From Anaerotalea alkaliphila (GTDB lineage Bacteria > Bacillota > Clostridia > Lachnospirales > Vallitaleaceae), in assembly GCF_010179735.1 (NCBI RefSeq), contig NZ_JAAEEH010000006.1:1-64000 (forward strand): 64,000 bases of DNA, written 5' to 3'. How positions within the stretch are numbered: position 1 is the first letter of the stretch; each line of letters begins with the position of its first letter. The notes below the pieces were generated by a model, which did not search any database, was not told the DNA's origin, and saw only the letters and a list, made by a program, of their open reading frames with translations. Below are positions 44,453 to 53,800 of the stretch, piece after piece. Both the position numbers and the translations under genes were made by a program.

Positions 44453-45616
44453 ATGATATATGGAGCAAGCAATTTTGAACAACCCATCCGCTGGGGCATG
44501 GTAGGCGGCGGTCTGGGAAGCCAGATCGGCTACATCCACCGCTCCGCAGCCCTGCGGGACTTCAACTTCAACTTGGTGGCGGGAGCCTTCGACATCGATG
44601 CCGAGCGGGGCAGGGACTTCGGCCTCCGGCTGCATGTGGCCCCCGAGCGCTGCTACAAGGACTACAAGGAAATGTTCGCCGCCGAGGCGGCCAGGGAGGA
44701 CGGGATCCAGGCGGTTTCCATAGCGACCCCCAACTTCACCCACTTCGAGATCGCCAAAGCGGCCCTGGAGGCGGGACTGCATGTGGTCTGCGAAAAGCCC
44801 CTGTGCTTCACCACAGAGGAGGCGAAGGAGCTGGAGCGGACAGCCGCCGCGCAGAAGAAGATCGTGGGCGTGACCTACGGTTACGCGGGACACCAGCTGA
44901 TCGACCAGGCCCGCCGGATGATCGCAAACGGAGAGCTGGGAGCGGTCCGCATCGTGAACATGCAGTTCGCCCACGGGTTCCACAATGTGGCGGTGGAAGC
45001 TAACACACCCAGCACCAAGTGGCGTGTGGACCCCAAATACGCCGGTCCCAGCTACGTGCTGGGGGACATCGGGACCCACCCCCTGTACCTGGCGGAAGTC
45101 ATGCTTCCCGACCTGAAGGTCAAGCGGCTGATGTGCAGCCGGCAGAGCTTCGTCAAGAGCCGGGCGCCGCTGGAGGACAACGCCTACACCCTGATGGAGT
45201 ACGACACCGGTGCGGTGGCCATGGTCTGGTCCTGTGCGGTGAACTGCGGTTCCATGCACGGCCAGAAAATCCGGGTGATCGGCGAGAAGGCCAGCCTGGA
45301 GTGGTGGGACGAACAGCCCAACCAGCTGCGTTTCGAAGTCCAGGGTGAACCCGTCAGGATCCTGGAGCGGGGCATGGGCTATCTGCATCCGGAAGCGCTG
45401 GCAGAAGACAGGATCGGCGGCGGCCATCCCGAAGGTCTTTTCGAGGCCTGGAGCAACCTCTACAACCGTTTCGCCCTGGCCATGACGGCGGCGGACGAGG
45501 GACAGGGAGTGGACTTCTGGTACCCCGACATCCATGCGGGCCTGGAAGGCGTCCGCTGGGTGGAGAACTGTGTACGGTCGGCCGACCAAGGCGCTGTCTG
45601 GGTCGACTACAAATAG
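44453..45616 (+). CDS. Gfo/Idh/MocA-family dehydrogenase
   Basis: A 387-residue NAD(P)-dependent sugar or cyclitol dehydrogenase. The Rossmann loop MVGGGLGSQIG starts at about residue 16, and the family catalytic motif CEKPL sits at about residues 114-118. Further on, DIGTHPLYLAE supplies the usual active-site Asp and His. It likely oxidises the sugar brought in by the downstream importer, giving a substrate for the IolE-like enzyme. There are 18 bases between stop and start and an ACTGGAGG ribosome binding site. Confidence 0.9.
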   Translation: MIYGASNFEQPIRWGMVGGGLGSQIGYIHRSAALRDFNFNLVAGAFDIDAERGRDFGLRLHVAPERCYKDYKEMFAAEAAREDGIQAVSIATPNFTHFEIAKAALEAGLHVVCEKPLCFTTEEAKELERTAAAQKKIVGVTYGYAGHQLIDQARRMIANGELGAVRIVNMQFAHGFHNVAVEANTPSTKWRVDPKYAGPSYVLGDIGTHPLYLAEVMLPDLKVKRLMCSRQSFVKSRAPLEDNAYTLMEYDTGAVAMVWSCAVNCGSMHGQKIRVIGEKASLEWWDEQPNQLRFEVQGEPVRILERGMGYLHPEALAEDRIGGGHPEGLFEAWSNLYNRFALAMTAADEGQGVDFWYPDIHAGLEGVRWVENCVRSADQGAVWVDYK

Positions 45617-45655
45617 AGACAGAAATAAAACCATAATATCAAGGAGGGCAAGTTG

Positions 45656-46639
45656 ATGAAAAAAATCATTGCAATGTTGTTGGCGGTGTTGATGCTGGGA
45701 GTTACAGGATGTGGGTCTCCGGATCCTGGAACAGGCATGGAAACAGGTGGGGAAGCAGGCACGGGAACAGGCGGAAGCGACGACAAGCTCGTCATCGGCT
45801 ACGCATCCAAGAACGTGAACGACACGTTCCAGACCTATCTGATCGATGCGGCCAACGCCTACGCACAGGAGAACAACATCGATCTCATCGTGGTCGACGC
45901 ACAGAACGACGTGGTGAAGCAGCAGGACCAGGTCAACACATTCGTGACACAAGGTGTGGACGCATTGGTGGTGCTTCCCATCGACACAAGCGCTACGGCG
46001 CCCATGACAAAAGCGGCACAGGACGCCGGAATCCCTCTGGTCTACTGCAACACGAACCCCCATCCGGACGGGAACTTCCCGGAAGGCACCTACTATGTGG
46101 GATCCATCGAAAAGGAAGCCGGAACATTCCAGGCGGAGTACATCGGTGAACTCCTGGGCGGCGTCGGTAACGTAGCCATCCTGCAGGGATCCTTGACACA
46201 TGAAGGTGCCCTGCAGCGTACGGAAGGTGTTGAAGAGACGCTGGCGTCCAAGTATCCGGACATAAAGGTGGTGGGCGCGCAAACGGCGGAATGGCAAAGG
46301 GACATGGCCATGAGCGTGACAGAAAACTGGATGACCGCAAACAACAACGATATCCAGGCCATCTTCGCAAACAACGATGAAATGGCTTTGGGAGCGGTGA
46401 ATGTGGCCCAGGCGAGAGGAATGGACGTCAAAGTCATCGGAATCGACGGCACCACGGACGCATTGACAGCAATCAAGGCAGGAACCCTTGCCGGCAGCGT
46501 GTTCCAGGATGCGGAAGGACAGGCCCGCGGCGCCATGGAGAAGGCTATGAATGTGGCCCAGGGTGAAGAGGTGGAGGTCATCTCCTGGGTTCCCTTCATC
46601 CTGATCACTCCAGAGAATGTGGACGAATTCATTCAGTAA
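45656..46639 (+). CDS. Sugar ABC transporter substrate-binding lipoprotein (RbsB-like)
   Basis: A 327-residue periplasmic-binding-protein-1 family member. The lipobox LGVTGC anchors Cys19, and a Gly/Thr-rich linker follows. The mature domain starts LVIGYASKNVNDTFQTYL and has VVLPIDTSATAPMTKAAQDA, IFANNDEMALGAV and VIGIDGTTDALTAI. It binds a pentose, hexose or inositol-like sugar. ATG 45656 is preferred; a TTG one codon earlier is closer to the AAGGAGGG site. A stable hairpin separates it from the ATPase gene. Confidence 0.93.
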   Translation: MKKIIAMLLAVLMLGVTGCGSPDPGTGMETGGEAGTGTGGSDDKLVIGYASKNVNDTFQTYLIDAANAYAQENNIDLIVVDAQNDVVKQQDQVNTFVTQGVDALVVLPIDTSATAPMTKAAQDAGIPLVYCNTNPHPDGNFPEGTYYVGSIEKEAGTFQAEYIGELLGGVGNVAILQGSLTHEGALQRTEGVEETLASKYPDIKVVGAQTAEWQRDMAMSVTENWMTANNNDIQAIFANNDEMALGAVNVAQARGMDVKVIGIDGTTDALTAIKAGTLAGSVFQDAEGQARGAMEKAMNVAQGEEVEVISWVPFILITPENVDEFIQ

Positions 46640-46653
46640 GCAGATGTAAAATG

Positions 46654-46686
46654 TTTGGCAATAGGGGGCAACCCTCTATTGCCAAA
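46654..46686 (+). other. Intercistronic hairpin between binding-protein and ATPase genes
   Basis: TTTGGCAATAG (46654-46664) pairs with CTATTGCCAAA (46676-46686) over an 11-base loop, which can add GGG/CCC pairs. With only AAAAGC after it, partial termination or 3' protection is likely, which would give more binding protein than ATPase. Confidence 0.65.
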
Positions 46687-46706
46687 AGCATATAAGGAGA
46701 ACCAAG

Positions 46707-48221
46707 ATGGGACAATCAGAGTATCTGTTGGAAATGTTGGACATCACGAAAGAATTTCCGGGTGTCAAAGCCTTGAAGGGGGTGACACTGCAAATCAGAC
46801 CCCATGAGATCCATGCCCTGGTGGGGGAAAATGGAGCAGGGAAATCTACGATCTCCAAGTGCCTGATGGGAATCTACACACCCACCTCGGGAAAAATCAT
46901 TTTTGATGGGGAGGAGCGGACGAACTACACCATCAAGGAAGCGATGGCCTTCGGGGTTTCCATGATCCACCAGGAATTGAGTCCCGTCCGGGACCGTTCC
47001 ATCATGTCGAACATGTTCCTGGGACGGGAACCCATGACCAAATATGGCACCATCGATTGGAAGAAGATGGTTGAAGAAGCCAAAAAGTGGTTGAAACAGG
47101 TGGAGTTGGAGGTGGATCCCAGGACGCGCATGGCGGACCTCTCCGTAGCACAGATGCAGATGGTGGAGATCGCCCGGGCAATCTCCACCAATGCGAAGCT
47201 TATCATCATGGACGAGCCCACATCCGCCCTTACGGAACGGGAGGTGGAGCAGCTGTTCAAGATCATGCGCAAACTCCGTTCAGAGGGGACGAGCATGGTC
47301 TATATTTCCCACAAGCTGGACGAGATCTATAAGATCACAGACCGGATTTCCGTATTCCGGGATGGAGAATACATCGGGACGGAAGACAGCGACAAGCTGC
47401 CCTTGGACCGGATGATCCAGATGATGGTGGGCCGGGAAGTCAAGGACATGTTCCCGAAAGTCCAGTGCAAGATCGGAGAGCCTTTCTTGGAGGTGGAGGA
47501 TCTTAGCCACAGCAAATTCTTCAAGAACGTGAGCTTCGATGTGCGCCGGGGCGAGATCTTCGGCATCGCCGGATTGGTCGGCGCGGGCAGGACGGAGGTC
47601 ATCGAGACGATCTTCGGCATCCTGGGCAAGTCCGGCGGCGTGGTGAAGCTGGCGGGCAAGGAAGTGAACATCAGGAACAGCCGGGACGCCATCAAGAGCG
47701 GCATGGCACTCCTGACGGAAGAACGCAGGCACAACGGCATCTTCCCGATCCTGGACATCCGCTTCAACACGACCGTTGCGAACCTGCAGGGCTACATCAA
47801 CAAATTCGGACTGATCGACAAGAAGAAGATCAAGGAAGACACGGATGAATACATCCGGATGATCGGAGTGAAAACGCCTTCGGCTACCCAGCTGATCCAG
47901 TACCTGAGCGGAGGCAACCAGCAGAAGGTGCTGGTCGCCCGGTGGCTGTTGACCCAACCGGAAATCATTTTTCTGGACGAACCCACCAGGGGCATAGACG
48001 TGGGCGCCAAGTCCGAAATCCACAAGCTGATCGGGAAGTTGGCAAGCCAAGGGAAATGCGTGGTCATGATTTCTTCGGAGCTTCCGGAAATCATGGGCAT
48101 GAGCGACCGCATCATGGTCATGCGGGAAGGCGAGGTCACCGGTATCCTGGACAATACCACGAATGTGAGCCAGGAAATGCTGATGGAGTATGCGTCCGGA
48201 GTGCGCAACGACTATCAGTAA
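46707..48221 (+). CDS. Sugar ABC transporter ATP-binding protein (RbsA/MglA-like)
   Basis: A 504-residue double ATPase. The first domain has a proper Walker A (GENGAGKST, about residues 38-46), LSVAQMQMVEIARA and IIMDEPTSAL. The second has the degenerate GLVGAGRTE, then LSGGNQQKVLVARWL and FLDEPTRGID, the standard asymmetry of RbsA/MglA proteins. It energises uptake of the sugar bound by the upstream lipoprotein. Confidence 0.94.
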   Translation: MGQSEYLLEMLDITKEFPGVKALKGVTLQIRPHEIHALVGENGAGKSTISKCLMGIYTPTSGKIIFDGEERTNYTIKEAMAFGVSMIHQELSPVRDRSIMSNMFLGREPMTKYGTIDWKKMVEEAKKWLKQVELEVDPRTRMADLSVAQMQMVEIARAISTNAKLIIMDEPTSALTEREVEQLFKIMRKLRSEGTSMVYISHKLDEIYKITDRISVFRDGEYIGTEDSDKLPLDRMIQMMVGREVKDMFPKVQCKIGEPFLEVEDLSHSKFFKNVSFDVRRGEIFGIAGLVGAGRTEVIETIFGILGKSGGVVKLAGKEVNIRNSRDAIKSGMALLTEERRHNGIFPILDIRFNTTVANLQGYINKFGLIDKKKIKEDTDEYIRMIGVKTPSATQLIQYLSGGNQQKVLVARWLLTQPEIIFLDEPTRGIDVGAKSEIHKLIGKLASQGKCVVMISSELPEIMGMSDRIMVMREGEVTGILDNTTNVSQEMLMEYASGVRNDYQ

Positions 48222-48253
48222 ATAACAGAACAGGGCATGGAGGTTTAGTTGTA

Positions 48254-49234
48254 ATGGCGAATTCAAAACAAATCAAACAAACGATTTCAAAATATGGGAT
48301 TGTATTTGCACTGATCGGAATGATCATCATCATCAGCATCATACGTCCCCAGTTCCTTTCCTACGGGAACATCCTGAACGTGATGACCCAGAGTTCCATC
48401 TACGGCATCATGGCCTTGGGGGTCACGCTGATCATCATCGCAAAAGGGATCGACCTTTCCCTTGGATCCATGGTCGCGTTCTCCGGCCTGGTGCTGGCAA
48501 GCCTGTCCCAGGTGGGGGGAGCCGCAGGGAAAATGTACCCGAACCTGCCGGAGCTGCCCCTGGTGCTGGCAATCCTGGCCACCCTTGCGGTGGGGGCTTT
48601 CATGGGAAGCATCAGCGGCTTCTTCGTGGCAAAGACCCATATCCCCGCATTCATCGCCACCTTGGGCATGACCACCATCGTCCGGGGAGCCGCACTCATC
48701 TATTCCGGCGGAAAGCCGATCACCAACCTGAAGCCTTCCCTGCTTGCGCTGGGAGGCAACATCGGCATAATTCCCGTACCCGTCATCATCTATGCGGTGA
48801 TGATCCTCCTCACCTGGGTGCTGCTCAACTACACCCGCTTCGGTTCGGATGCCTTCGCCATCGGTGGGAACATCCATGCGGCGGAGGTTTCCGGTGTCAA
48901 CATCGCCAAAGCCCAGATCCTGGTGTTTGCCTTCGGCGGCGTGATGTGCGCCGTGGCGGCTACGGTTTTTGCGGGCCGTGTGCAGAGCGTGCACCCGGGT
49001 GCGGCGGTCGGTTATGAGTTGACCGCGATTGCGGCCACCACCATCGGTGGAACCAGCCAGTCCGGTGGAATCGGGACCGTCTGGGGGGCCGTGGTCGGTG
49101 CGTTGGTCCTGGGCGTTCTCAGGAACGGCATGACCCTCATGGGAATCGACGCCTACTGGCAGCAGATCGCCGAAGGTGCGATCATCATCGGCGCCGTTGT
49201 CATCGACATGCGTAAGCACGCCGGCAAGAAATAG
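48254..49234 (+). CDS. Sugar ABC transporter permease (RbsC-like)
   Basis: A 326-residue membrane protein with about eight to ten helices. GIMALGVTLIIIAKGIDLSLGS and FIATLGMTTIVRGAALIYSGG are characteristic of the RbsC/AraH/XylH group, and the C-terminal part has YELTAIAATTIGGTSQSGG. GGAGGT nine bases before ATG 48254 fixes the start; the frame is open far upstream into the ATPase gene, but that part is non-coding. It completes the importer; a long perfect hairpin follows. Confidence 0.93.
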   Translation: MANSKQIKQTISKYGIVFALIGMIIIISIIRPQFLSYGNILNVMTQSSIYGIMALGVTLIIIAKGIDLSLGSMVAFSGLVLASLSQVGGAAGKMYPNLPELPLVLAILATLAVGAFMGSISGFFVAKTHIPAFIATLGMTTIVRGAALIYSGGKPITNLKPSLLALGGNIGIIPVPVIIYAVMILLTWVLLNYTRFGSDAFAIGGNIHAAEVSGVNIAKAQILVFAFGGVMCAVAATVFAGRVQSVHPGAAVGYELTAIAATTIGGTSQSGGIGTVWGAVVGALVLGVLRNGMTLMGIDAYWQQIAEGAIIIGAVVIDMRKHAGKK

Positions 49235-49239
49235 GTAGG

Positions 49240-49284
49240 GAACGACAAGGAAGAGCGGCCTTAGGCCGCTCTTCCTTGTCGTTC
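49240..49284. terminator. Long perfect hairpin ending the sugar operon
   Basis: A 21-bp perfect stem (49240-49260 with 49264-49284) with a TTA loop and TTTT just after. Same architecture as the hairpin at 12470. Confidence 0.85.
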
Positions 49285-49341
49285 TTTTACCTGTTTCATC
49301 ACGAAATCCGATGCAATGGCTGTCTGCCGACGGGGTTGGGA

Positions 49342-49370
49342 TTGTAAAAATAGCGGAATTGTCTTATAAT
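49342..49370 (+). promoter_or_regulatory. Promoter of the osmolyte ABC operon
   Basis: TTGTAA (49342-49347), 17-bp spacer, TATAAT (49365-49370). Confidence 0.7.
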
Positions 49371-49451
49371 TCATCTTGAGACCACGGCGAAAGCCGACAT
49401 AAAAAGCATTGCCGGAGCATTGCCACGGCGAATGAGGATGGAGGATTGTTT

Positions 49452-50426
49452 ATGAAAAAAAGAATTGCATCAGCCCTGCTGCTTGCGCTTGCACTGCTGG
49501 CAGCCTGTGGGAAGCCCGCTGCGCCCCAGGGGGGGACGGAAACACAGGAACCTGCAGCCGGCGCCGAAGCAGCGGCACCGGTGGTGGTGGCCACCATGCT
49601 GGATTCGGAAGGGGGGATCCTGGGCAAGATGATGATCCAGATGCTGAACAGCAACGGCATAGAGACGGTGGACAAGGTCAACTTCGGGACACCCGACATC
49701 CTGCGCAGGGCCCTGGAGAACAAGGAGGTGGACCTGGTCCTGGACTACACGGGATCCGGGCAGTACTACCATCCCGAGGAGGCGGGGGACCCGTCCATCT
49801 GGAACGACCCCCAGCAAGGCTACGAACTGACGGCGCAGCTGGACCTGGAGAAGAACAACATCCTCTGGCTGACACCCGCTTCGGCCAACAACACGGAAAT
49901 GATCGCCGTCAAGCGGAGCTTTTCGGAGGAGAACGGCATCCGGAGCATGGAAGAGCTTGCCGCATATATCAACGGAGGCAATCCCTTCAAGCTGATCTGC
50001 TCGGCCTCCTTCGCCGAGAACATGATGGGGCTCCTGGGCTATGAGGAGGCCTACGGCTTCAAGCTCCGGGACGACCAGCTGATCGTGCTCTCTTCAGGGA
50101 ACACGGCGGAAATGCTGAAGGCCCTGTCCGAAGGCACCAACGACGTGAACGCCTCCCTGGTCTATGGGACGGACGGCGCATTGGACATCATGAACCTGGT
50201 GGTCCTGGAGGACCCCGAACAGGTGCCTCCGGTATACCTGCCGGCTCCGGTCCTCCGGGGAGAGGTCGCGGCGGCCTATCCGGAAATCGAATCGATCCTG
50301 AAGCCCGTATTCGAATCCCTGACGCTGGAGACCCTCCAGACGTTGAACGCCCAGGTTGCCTATGAAGGGAAGGATGCCGCCGCCGTAGCGGAAGAGTACC
50401 TGAAGGGCGAAGGGTTCCTGCAGTAA
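49452..50426 (+). CDS. Glycine betaine/choline-type ABC binding lipoprotein (OpuCC/YehZ-like)
   Basis: A 324-residue binding protein with lipobox LLAAC. The mature part has the OpuAC-like pattern VVVATMLDSEGGILGKMMIQML, ELVD-type LVLDYTGSGQYY and a C-terminal LNAQVAYEGKDAAAVAEEYL. Proteins of this group bind quaternary amines such as glycine betaine, choline or carnitine, although YehZ-type members have weak or unclear substrates. ATG 49452 is seven bases from GGAGG; the TTG two codons earlier is less likely. It is the first gene of a four-gene overlapping operon. Confidence 0.87.
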   Translation: MKKRIASALLLALALLAACGKPAAPQGGTETQEPAAGAEAAAPVVVATMLDSEGGILGKMMIQMLNSNGIETVDKVNFGTPDILRRALENKEVDLVLDYTGSGQYYHPEEAGDPSIWNDPQQGYELTAQLDLEKNNILWLTPASANNTEMIAVKRSFSEENGIRSMEELAAYINGGNPFKLICSASFAENMMGLLGYEEAYGFKLRDDQLIVLSSGNTAEMLKALSEGTNDVNASLVYGTDGALDIMNLVVLEDPEQVPPVYLPAPVLRGEVAAAYPEIESILKPVFESLTLETLQTLNAQVAYEGKDAAAVAEEYLKGEGFLQ

Positions 50427-51595
50427 TGGGTGCCCCGTCGCTCAAGGCGCGCCTGGGGTTCGCCCTGGTGGCCTGGGCGCTGGTCGGGCTGCCCATGGGC
50501 ACCTTCAGGCCCAACCGTGTCGTCCGGGGCACCCCCCTTGGATGGGACCTTGTCCTGGGAGAATACGCATTCGTCTTGGGGGGGGGCCTGCTCCTGCTGA
50601 TGGGGGCCTATGCTTTCCTGGGGGTACGGAAACGGTTCCGTGTCCTTGGGGCGGTGCCCTGGCTGTTGCCATTGGTTCCAGCCCTGTTGCTGGTCCGCCT
50701 CTCGGCGGCGGTCCCCCTGGGCATGGAGGCCGATCCGGCGGTGCTCCGGGTCTCCCTGGGGGCCGGCTTCTGGGTGTTCCTGGCGGGTGTGCTGCTGGTC
50801 CAGAGCGCAGGCAGACGGGGCGGTTGGGCCGCCGGTCTCACGGGGTGCGGCCTGCTGGTGGTGGCCGTCCTGGGCCAAGTTCCCCATCTGGCCCTCTATC
50901 GGGAGTTCATGAACGTGCGGGCAAATTTCGCCATGGAGCTGCGGCGGCATCTGGTCCTGGCCTTGGTTTCCGTCCTGGTGGCGGTGGTTCCGGGAATCGC
51001 CATCGGCTACTGGTGCTACCGGTACGAACGGGCAAAGGAGTGGCTTCTGGGAGCGGTGAACCTGTTCCAGGTGATCCCCACCCTCTCCCTGTTGGGCCTT
51101 GTCATGATCCCGTTGACGATCCTGGCAAGGAACGTGCCCCTGGCGGCGGAGCTGGGAATCAAGGGGATCGGTTTCGCACCGGCCTTCCTTGTCCTGACGC
51201 TCTACTGCCTGTTGCCGATCACGGCCAACGCCTATGCGGGGTTCGAGCAGGTGGAGGAGGCGGTCGTCGACAGCGCGGCGGCCATGGGCATGACTCCCCG
51301 GCAGATCTTCAGGAGCGTCCTGTTCCCGCTGGCGCTGCCGGTGATCTATTCCGGAATCAGGACGGCCGTGACACAGAACATCGGGAACACCATCCTGGCC
51401 GGCCTGATCGGGGGCGGCGGCATGGGGGCCTTGATTTTCCTGGGGTTGTCCCAGTCGGCATCGGACCTGGTGGTCCTGGGGACGATCCCCGTGGTCGCCA
51501 TGGCGCTGGCCGCGGACGGGCTCCTGAAGCTGGGGGAAGGATATTGGACAAGAAAGGTGGGGGTCGTGGATGATCCAGTTGAAACAGGTCAGTAA
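50426..51595 (+). CDS. ABC permease, OpuCB/YehY-like, with long membrane N terminus
   Basis: A 389-residue permease. The C-terminal 210 residues are a typical OpuC-type permease (VVPGIAIGYWCYRYERAKEW; coupling loop AAAMGMTPRQIFRSVLFPLA; NTILAGLIGGGGMGALIF). The first about 170 residues add four or five more helices, as in YehY rather than the short OpuCB proteins. It overlaps the preceding stop by one base and the next gene by 26. Confidence 0.88.
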   Translation: MGAPSLKARLGFALVAWALVGLPMGTFRPNRVVRGTPLGWDLVLGEYAFVLGGGLLLLMGAYAFLGVRKRFRVLGAVPWLLPLVPALLLVRLSAAVPLGMEADPAVLRVSLGAGFWVFLAGVLLVQSAGRRGGWAAGLTGCGLLVVAVLGQVPHLALYREFMNVRANFAMELRRHLVLALVSVLVAVVPGIAIGYWCYRYERAKEWLLGAVNLFQVIPTLSLLGLVMIPLTILARNVPLAAELGIKGIGFAPAFLVLTLYCLLPITANAYAGFEQVEEAVVDSAAAMGMTPRQIFRSVLFPLALPVIYSGIRTAVTQNIGNTILAGLIGGGGMGALIFLGLSQSASDLVVLGTIPVVAMALAADGLLKLGEGYWTRKVGVVDDPVETGQ

Positions 51596-52529
51596 GTCGT
51601 ACGGCAGCCAAAGGGCGCTTGCGGGAATCGACCTGGAGATTCCCCAGGGGGAGTGTGCGGTCCTGATAGGACCTTCCGGCTGCGGCAAGTCCACCCTGCT
51701 GAAGACCATCAACCGTATGGTTGCGGTGGACGGGGGAGAGGTGGTCGTGGACGGGAAAAGGAACACGGACTACGCTCCGGAGGTCCTGCGCCGCCAGATC
51801 GGGTACTGCATCCAGGGGGTGGGCCTGTTTCCGCACTTCACCGTCCGGGAAAACATCGCAGTCGTACCGCGGCTCTTGGGATGGAAGGAAAGGGAAATCG
51901 ACGGCCGCATCCGCCGGCTGCTGGATATGAGCGGGCTGCCCTCCTCCTACTTGGGAAAGAAGCCCGGCCAGCTATCCGGAGGGGAATCCCAAAGGGTGGG
52001 CGTGTGCAGGGCGCTGGCTGCCGACCCGCCGGTCCTGCTGATGGACGAGCCCTTCGGTGCGGTGGATCCCCTGACCAGGGAAAAGCTGCAGCTGGCCTTC
52101 AACCAGATCCAGGAGGAGCTGAAAAAGACGGTGGTCTTCGTCACCCATGATGTGGAGGAGGCCATCCTCCTGGCGGACCGGGTCGTGGTGATGAACCAGG
52201 GGAGGATCGTGAGCAACAAGGCGCCGGGCAAGTTCGCGGGCCTTCTGGAGGAGGGTTTCGTGAAGAGCTTCCTGGGGAACGAGTACCCCTTGCGGCTGCT
52301 GAAACGGTATTCGGCAAAGGCCCTGCATCTGGAGGACAAGCCCCCTTGGACCAATCCCCTCCAGGGCGGCGCGGGAGAATGCCTGACACAGGAGACGAAT
52401 CTGAAGGAGGTCCTGTCGGAAATGATGCGCAGGAACGAGCAGGCCCTTCCCTTCCTGCTCCAGGACAACCGGGTGGTGCAGGTGGAGTACATGGACATCG
52501 TCCACCACCTGCACGCGGTGTCGAAATGA
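51570..52529 (+). CDS. ABC ATP-binding protein, OpuCA/YehX-like
   Basis: A 319-residue ATPase with Walker A GPSGCGKST, the QAT-family QGVGLFPHFTV loop, [30 protein letters not shown] and VTHDVEEA. After about residue 250 it has one partial CBS-like segment, shorter than the double CBS of full OpuCA. It powers osmolyte uptake through the two flanking permeases. Confidence 0.92.
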   Translation: MIQLKQVSKSYGSQRALAGIDLEIPQGECAVLIGPSGCGKSTLLKTINRMVAVDGGEVVVDGKRNTDYAPEVLRRQIGYCIQGVGLFPHFTVRENIAVVPRLLGWKEREIDGRIRRLLDMSGLPSSYLGKKPGQLSGGESQRVGVCRALAADPPVLLMDEPFGAVDPLTREKLQLAFNQIQEELKKTVVFVTHDVEEAILLADRVVVMNQGRIVSNKAPGKFAGLLEEGFVKSFLGNEYPLRLLKRYSAKALHLEDKPPWTNPLQGGAGECLTQETNLKEVLSEMMRRNEQALPFLLQDNRVVQVEYMDIVHHLHAVSK

Positions 52530-53248
52530 GGGGCGGGCTAAAGAGCCCCTGGCTGGTGCTGGGGCTGTATCTGGCCGCATTCCTCCTGTGGATCCTGTTT
52601 TTCGACCAGGCCGTGGCCCTGTTGGCCCCCTGGCTGCCGAAACGGGCGGCCGTCCAGTCCCGGACCACCCTGGCCATGCTCTCCTGGCAGCACCTGCTGC
52701 TGGTGGGCGTCTCGACCTCGGGAGCGGTCCTGACTTCCCTGCTGCTGGGGGGCGCGGTCCATCTGGCCCGGAACGGGGAGCTCAAGTCCATGGTCCTGGC
52801 GGCCGGATCCATCGGCGAAACAATTCCCAGCGCCGCGGTGATCGCCCTGGCGGTTCCCGCCCTAGGCTACGGGAACGTGCCCTGCATGCTGGCGCTGTAC
52901 CTGTATGCGATCCTCCCTGTGGTCAGGAACACCATCGTCGGAATGGAGTCGGTTCCCCGGCCGGTCAGGGAAGCTGCGGAGGGTATGGGCATGACCCGCA
53001 GGCAGCAGCTGTGGAAGGTGGAGCTGCCCCTGGCAAGGCCGGTCATCCTGGCGGGGATCCGGACCGCCCTGGTGATCAACATATCGGCCGCCACCATCGG
53101 AGCCACGGTGGGGGCGGGAGGATTCGGGGTGCCCATCATCGCCGGAATCCGGGTCTACGATCCGGTCCTGGTGCTTAGGGGATCCGTTCCGGTGGTGCTC
53201 ATGGCCCTGTTCGCGGACCGGCTGTTTAGGATGCGGGAGCGGGGTTAG
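52526..53248 (+). CDS. ABC permease, OpuCD/YehW-like
   Basis: A 240-residue permease with five or six helices; the coupling loop AAEGMGMTRRQQLWKVELPLA and AATIGATVGAGGFGVPI match OpuC-type subunits. ATG 52526 overlaps the ATPase stop (ATGA), which excludes the longer upstream reading. It ends the operon; no clear terminator is seen in the next 40 bases. Confidence 0.92.
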   Translation: MRGGLKSPWLVLGLYLAAFLLWILFFDQAVALLAPWLPKRAAVQSRTTLAMLSWQHLLLVGVSTSGAVLTSLLLGGAVHLARNGELKSMVLAAGSIGETIPSAAVIALAVPALGYGNVPCMLALYLYAILPVVRNTIVGMESVPRPVREAAEGMGMTRRQQLWKVELPLARPVILAGIRTALVINISAATIGATVGAGGFGVPIIAGIRVYDPVLVLRGSVPVVLMALFADRLFRMRERG

Positions 53249-53274
53249 AGGTGGATATTCTCCACCAAATGGGG

Positions 53275-53413
53275 TATACTATAGGTAGATGGCATATGGA
53301 GGAGAGGCCCTCGTTCGACGGGGATGGCGGGAGTTTGCCATCCCTGTTCGGACGGGGGCTTTCGCGCATGCGAACAGCAAGAACGAGCGCATCATTGCGA
53401 GGAGGGATGCGTC
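53275..53413 (+). promoter_or_regulatory. Promoter -10 and structured leader of the sulfur operon
   Basis: TATACT at 53275-53280 is a likely -10 with no good -35. The leader then holds a perfect 8-bp stem GGGATGGC/GCCATCCC (53321-53328 with 53337-53344) and a TTCGC-GCAT-GCGAA hairpin (about 53361-53374) before the GGAGGGA ribosome binding site. No known riboswitch is recognised. Confidence 0.35.
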
Positions 53414-53785
53414 ATGGGACTGGGAGCGTTTTCCATCAGTTTGTCGGTCAAAGACATCAAGGCGTCCAAGGAATTCTACGAAAAGCTCGGATTCACCGTT
53501 TTTGGGGGAGTGCTGGAGGACAACTGGCTGATCATGAAGAACGACGACTGCGTGGTCGGCCTGTTCCAAGGCATGTTCGAGAAGAACATGCTGACATTCA
53601 ATCCGGGATGGAACAGCAATGCGGAAGAGACGGATCCGTTCAAGGATGTGCGCACGCTCCAGGAGGAGCTCCGGAAACAGGGGGTGGAATTCCTGCAGGA
53701 GGCCGACCCGGCGACGGAAGGCCCCGGCAGCTTCCTCATCCAGGACCCGGACGGCAACCCCATCCTTGTGGACCAGCACAGATAG
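53414..53785 (+). CDS. VOC-superfamily (glyoxalase/bleomycin-resistance-like) protein
   Basis: A 123-residue single VOC domain: FSISLSVKDIKASKEFYEKL at the start and LIQDPDGNPILVDQH at the end are the two beta-alpha-beta ends. It is probably a dimeric metal-binding enzyme or binding protein acting on a small molecule; substrate unknown. It is first in an operon with TusA, DsrE, NifS-like and NifU-like genes, so a link to sulfur metabolism is possible. GGAGGGA supports ATG 53414. Confidence 0.85.
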   Translation: MGLGAFSISLSVKDIKASKEFYEKLGFTVFGGVLEDNWLIMKNDDCVVGLFQGMFEKNMLTFNPGWNSNAEETDPFKDVRTLQEELRKQGVEFLQEADPATEGPGSFLIQDPDGNPILVDQHR

Positions 53786-53800
53786 GAAGGAGGCTCGACC

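Noticed and set aside
53289-53531. An 80-codon frame starting before the VOC gene with GGAGG nearby.
   Set aside because: It overlaps the VOC domain in another frame, and its second half is the shifted reading of that gene.
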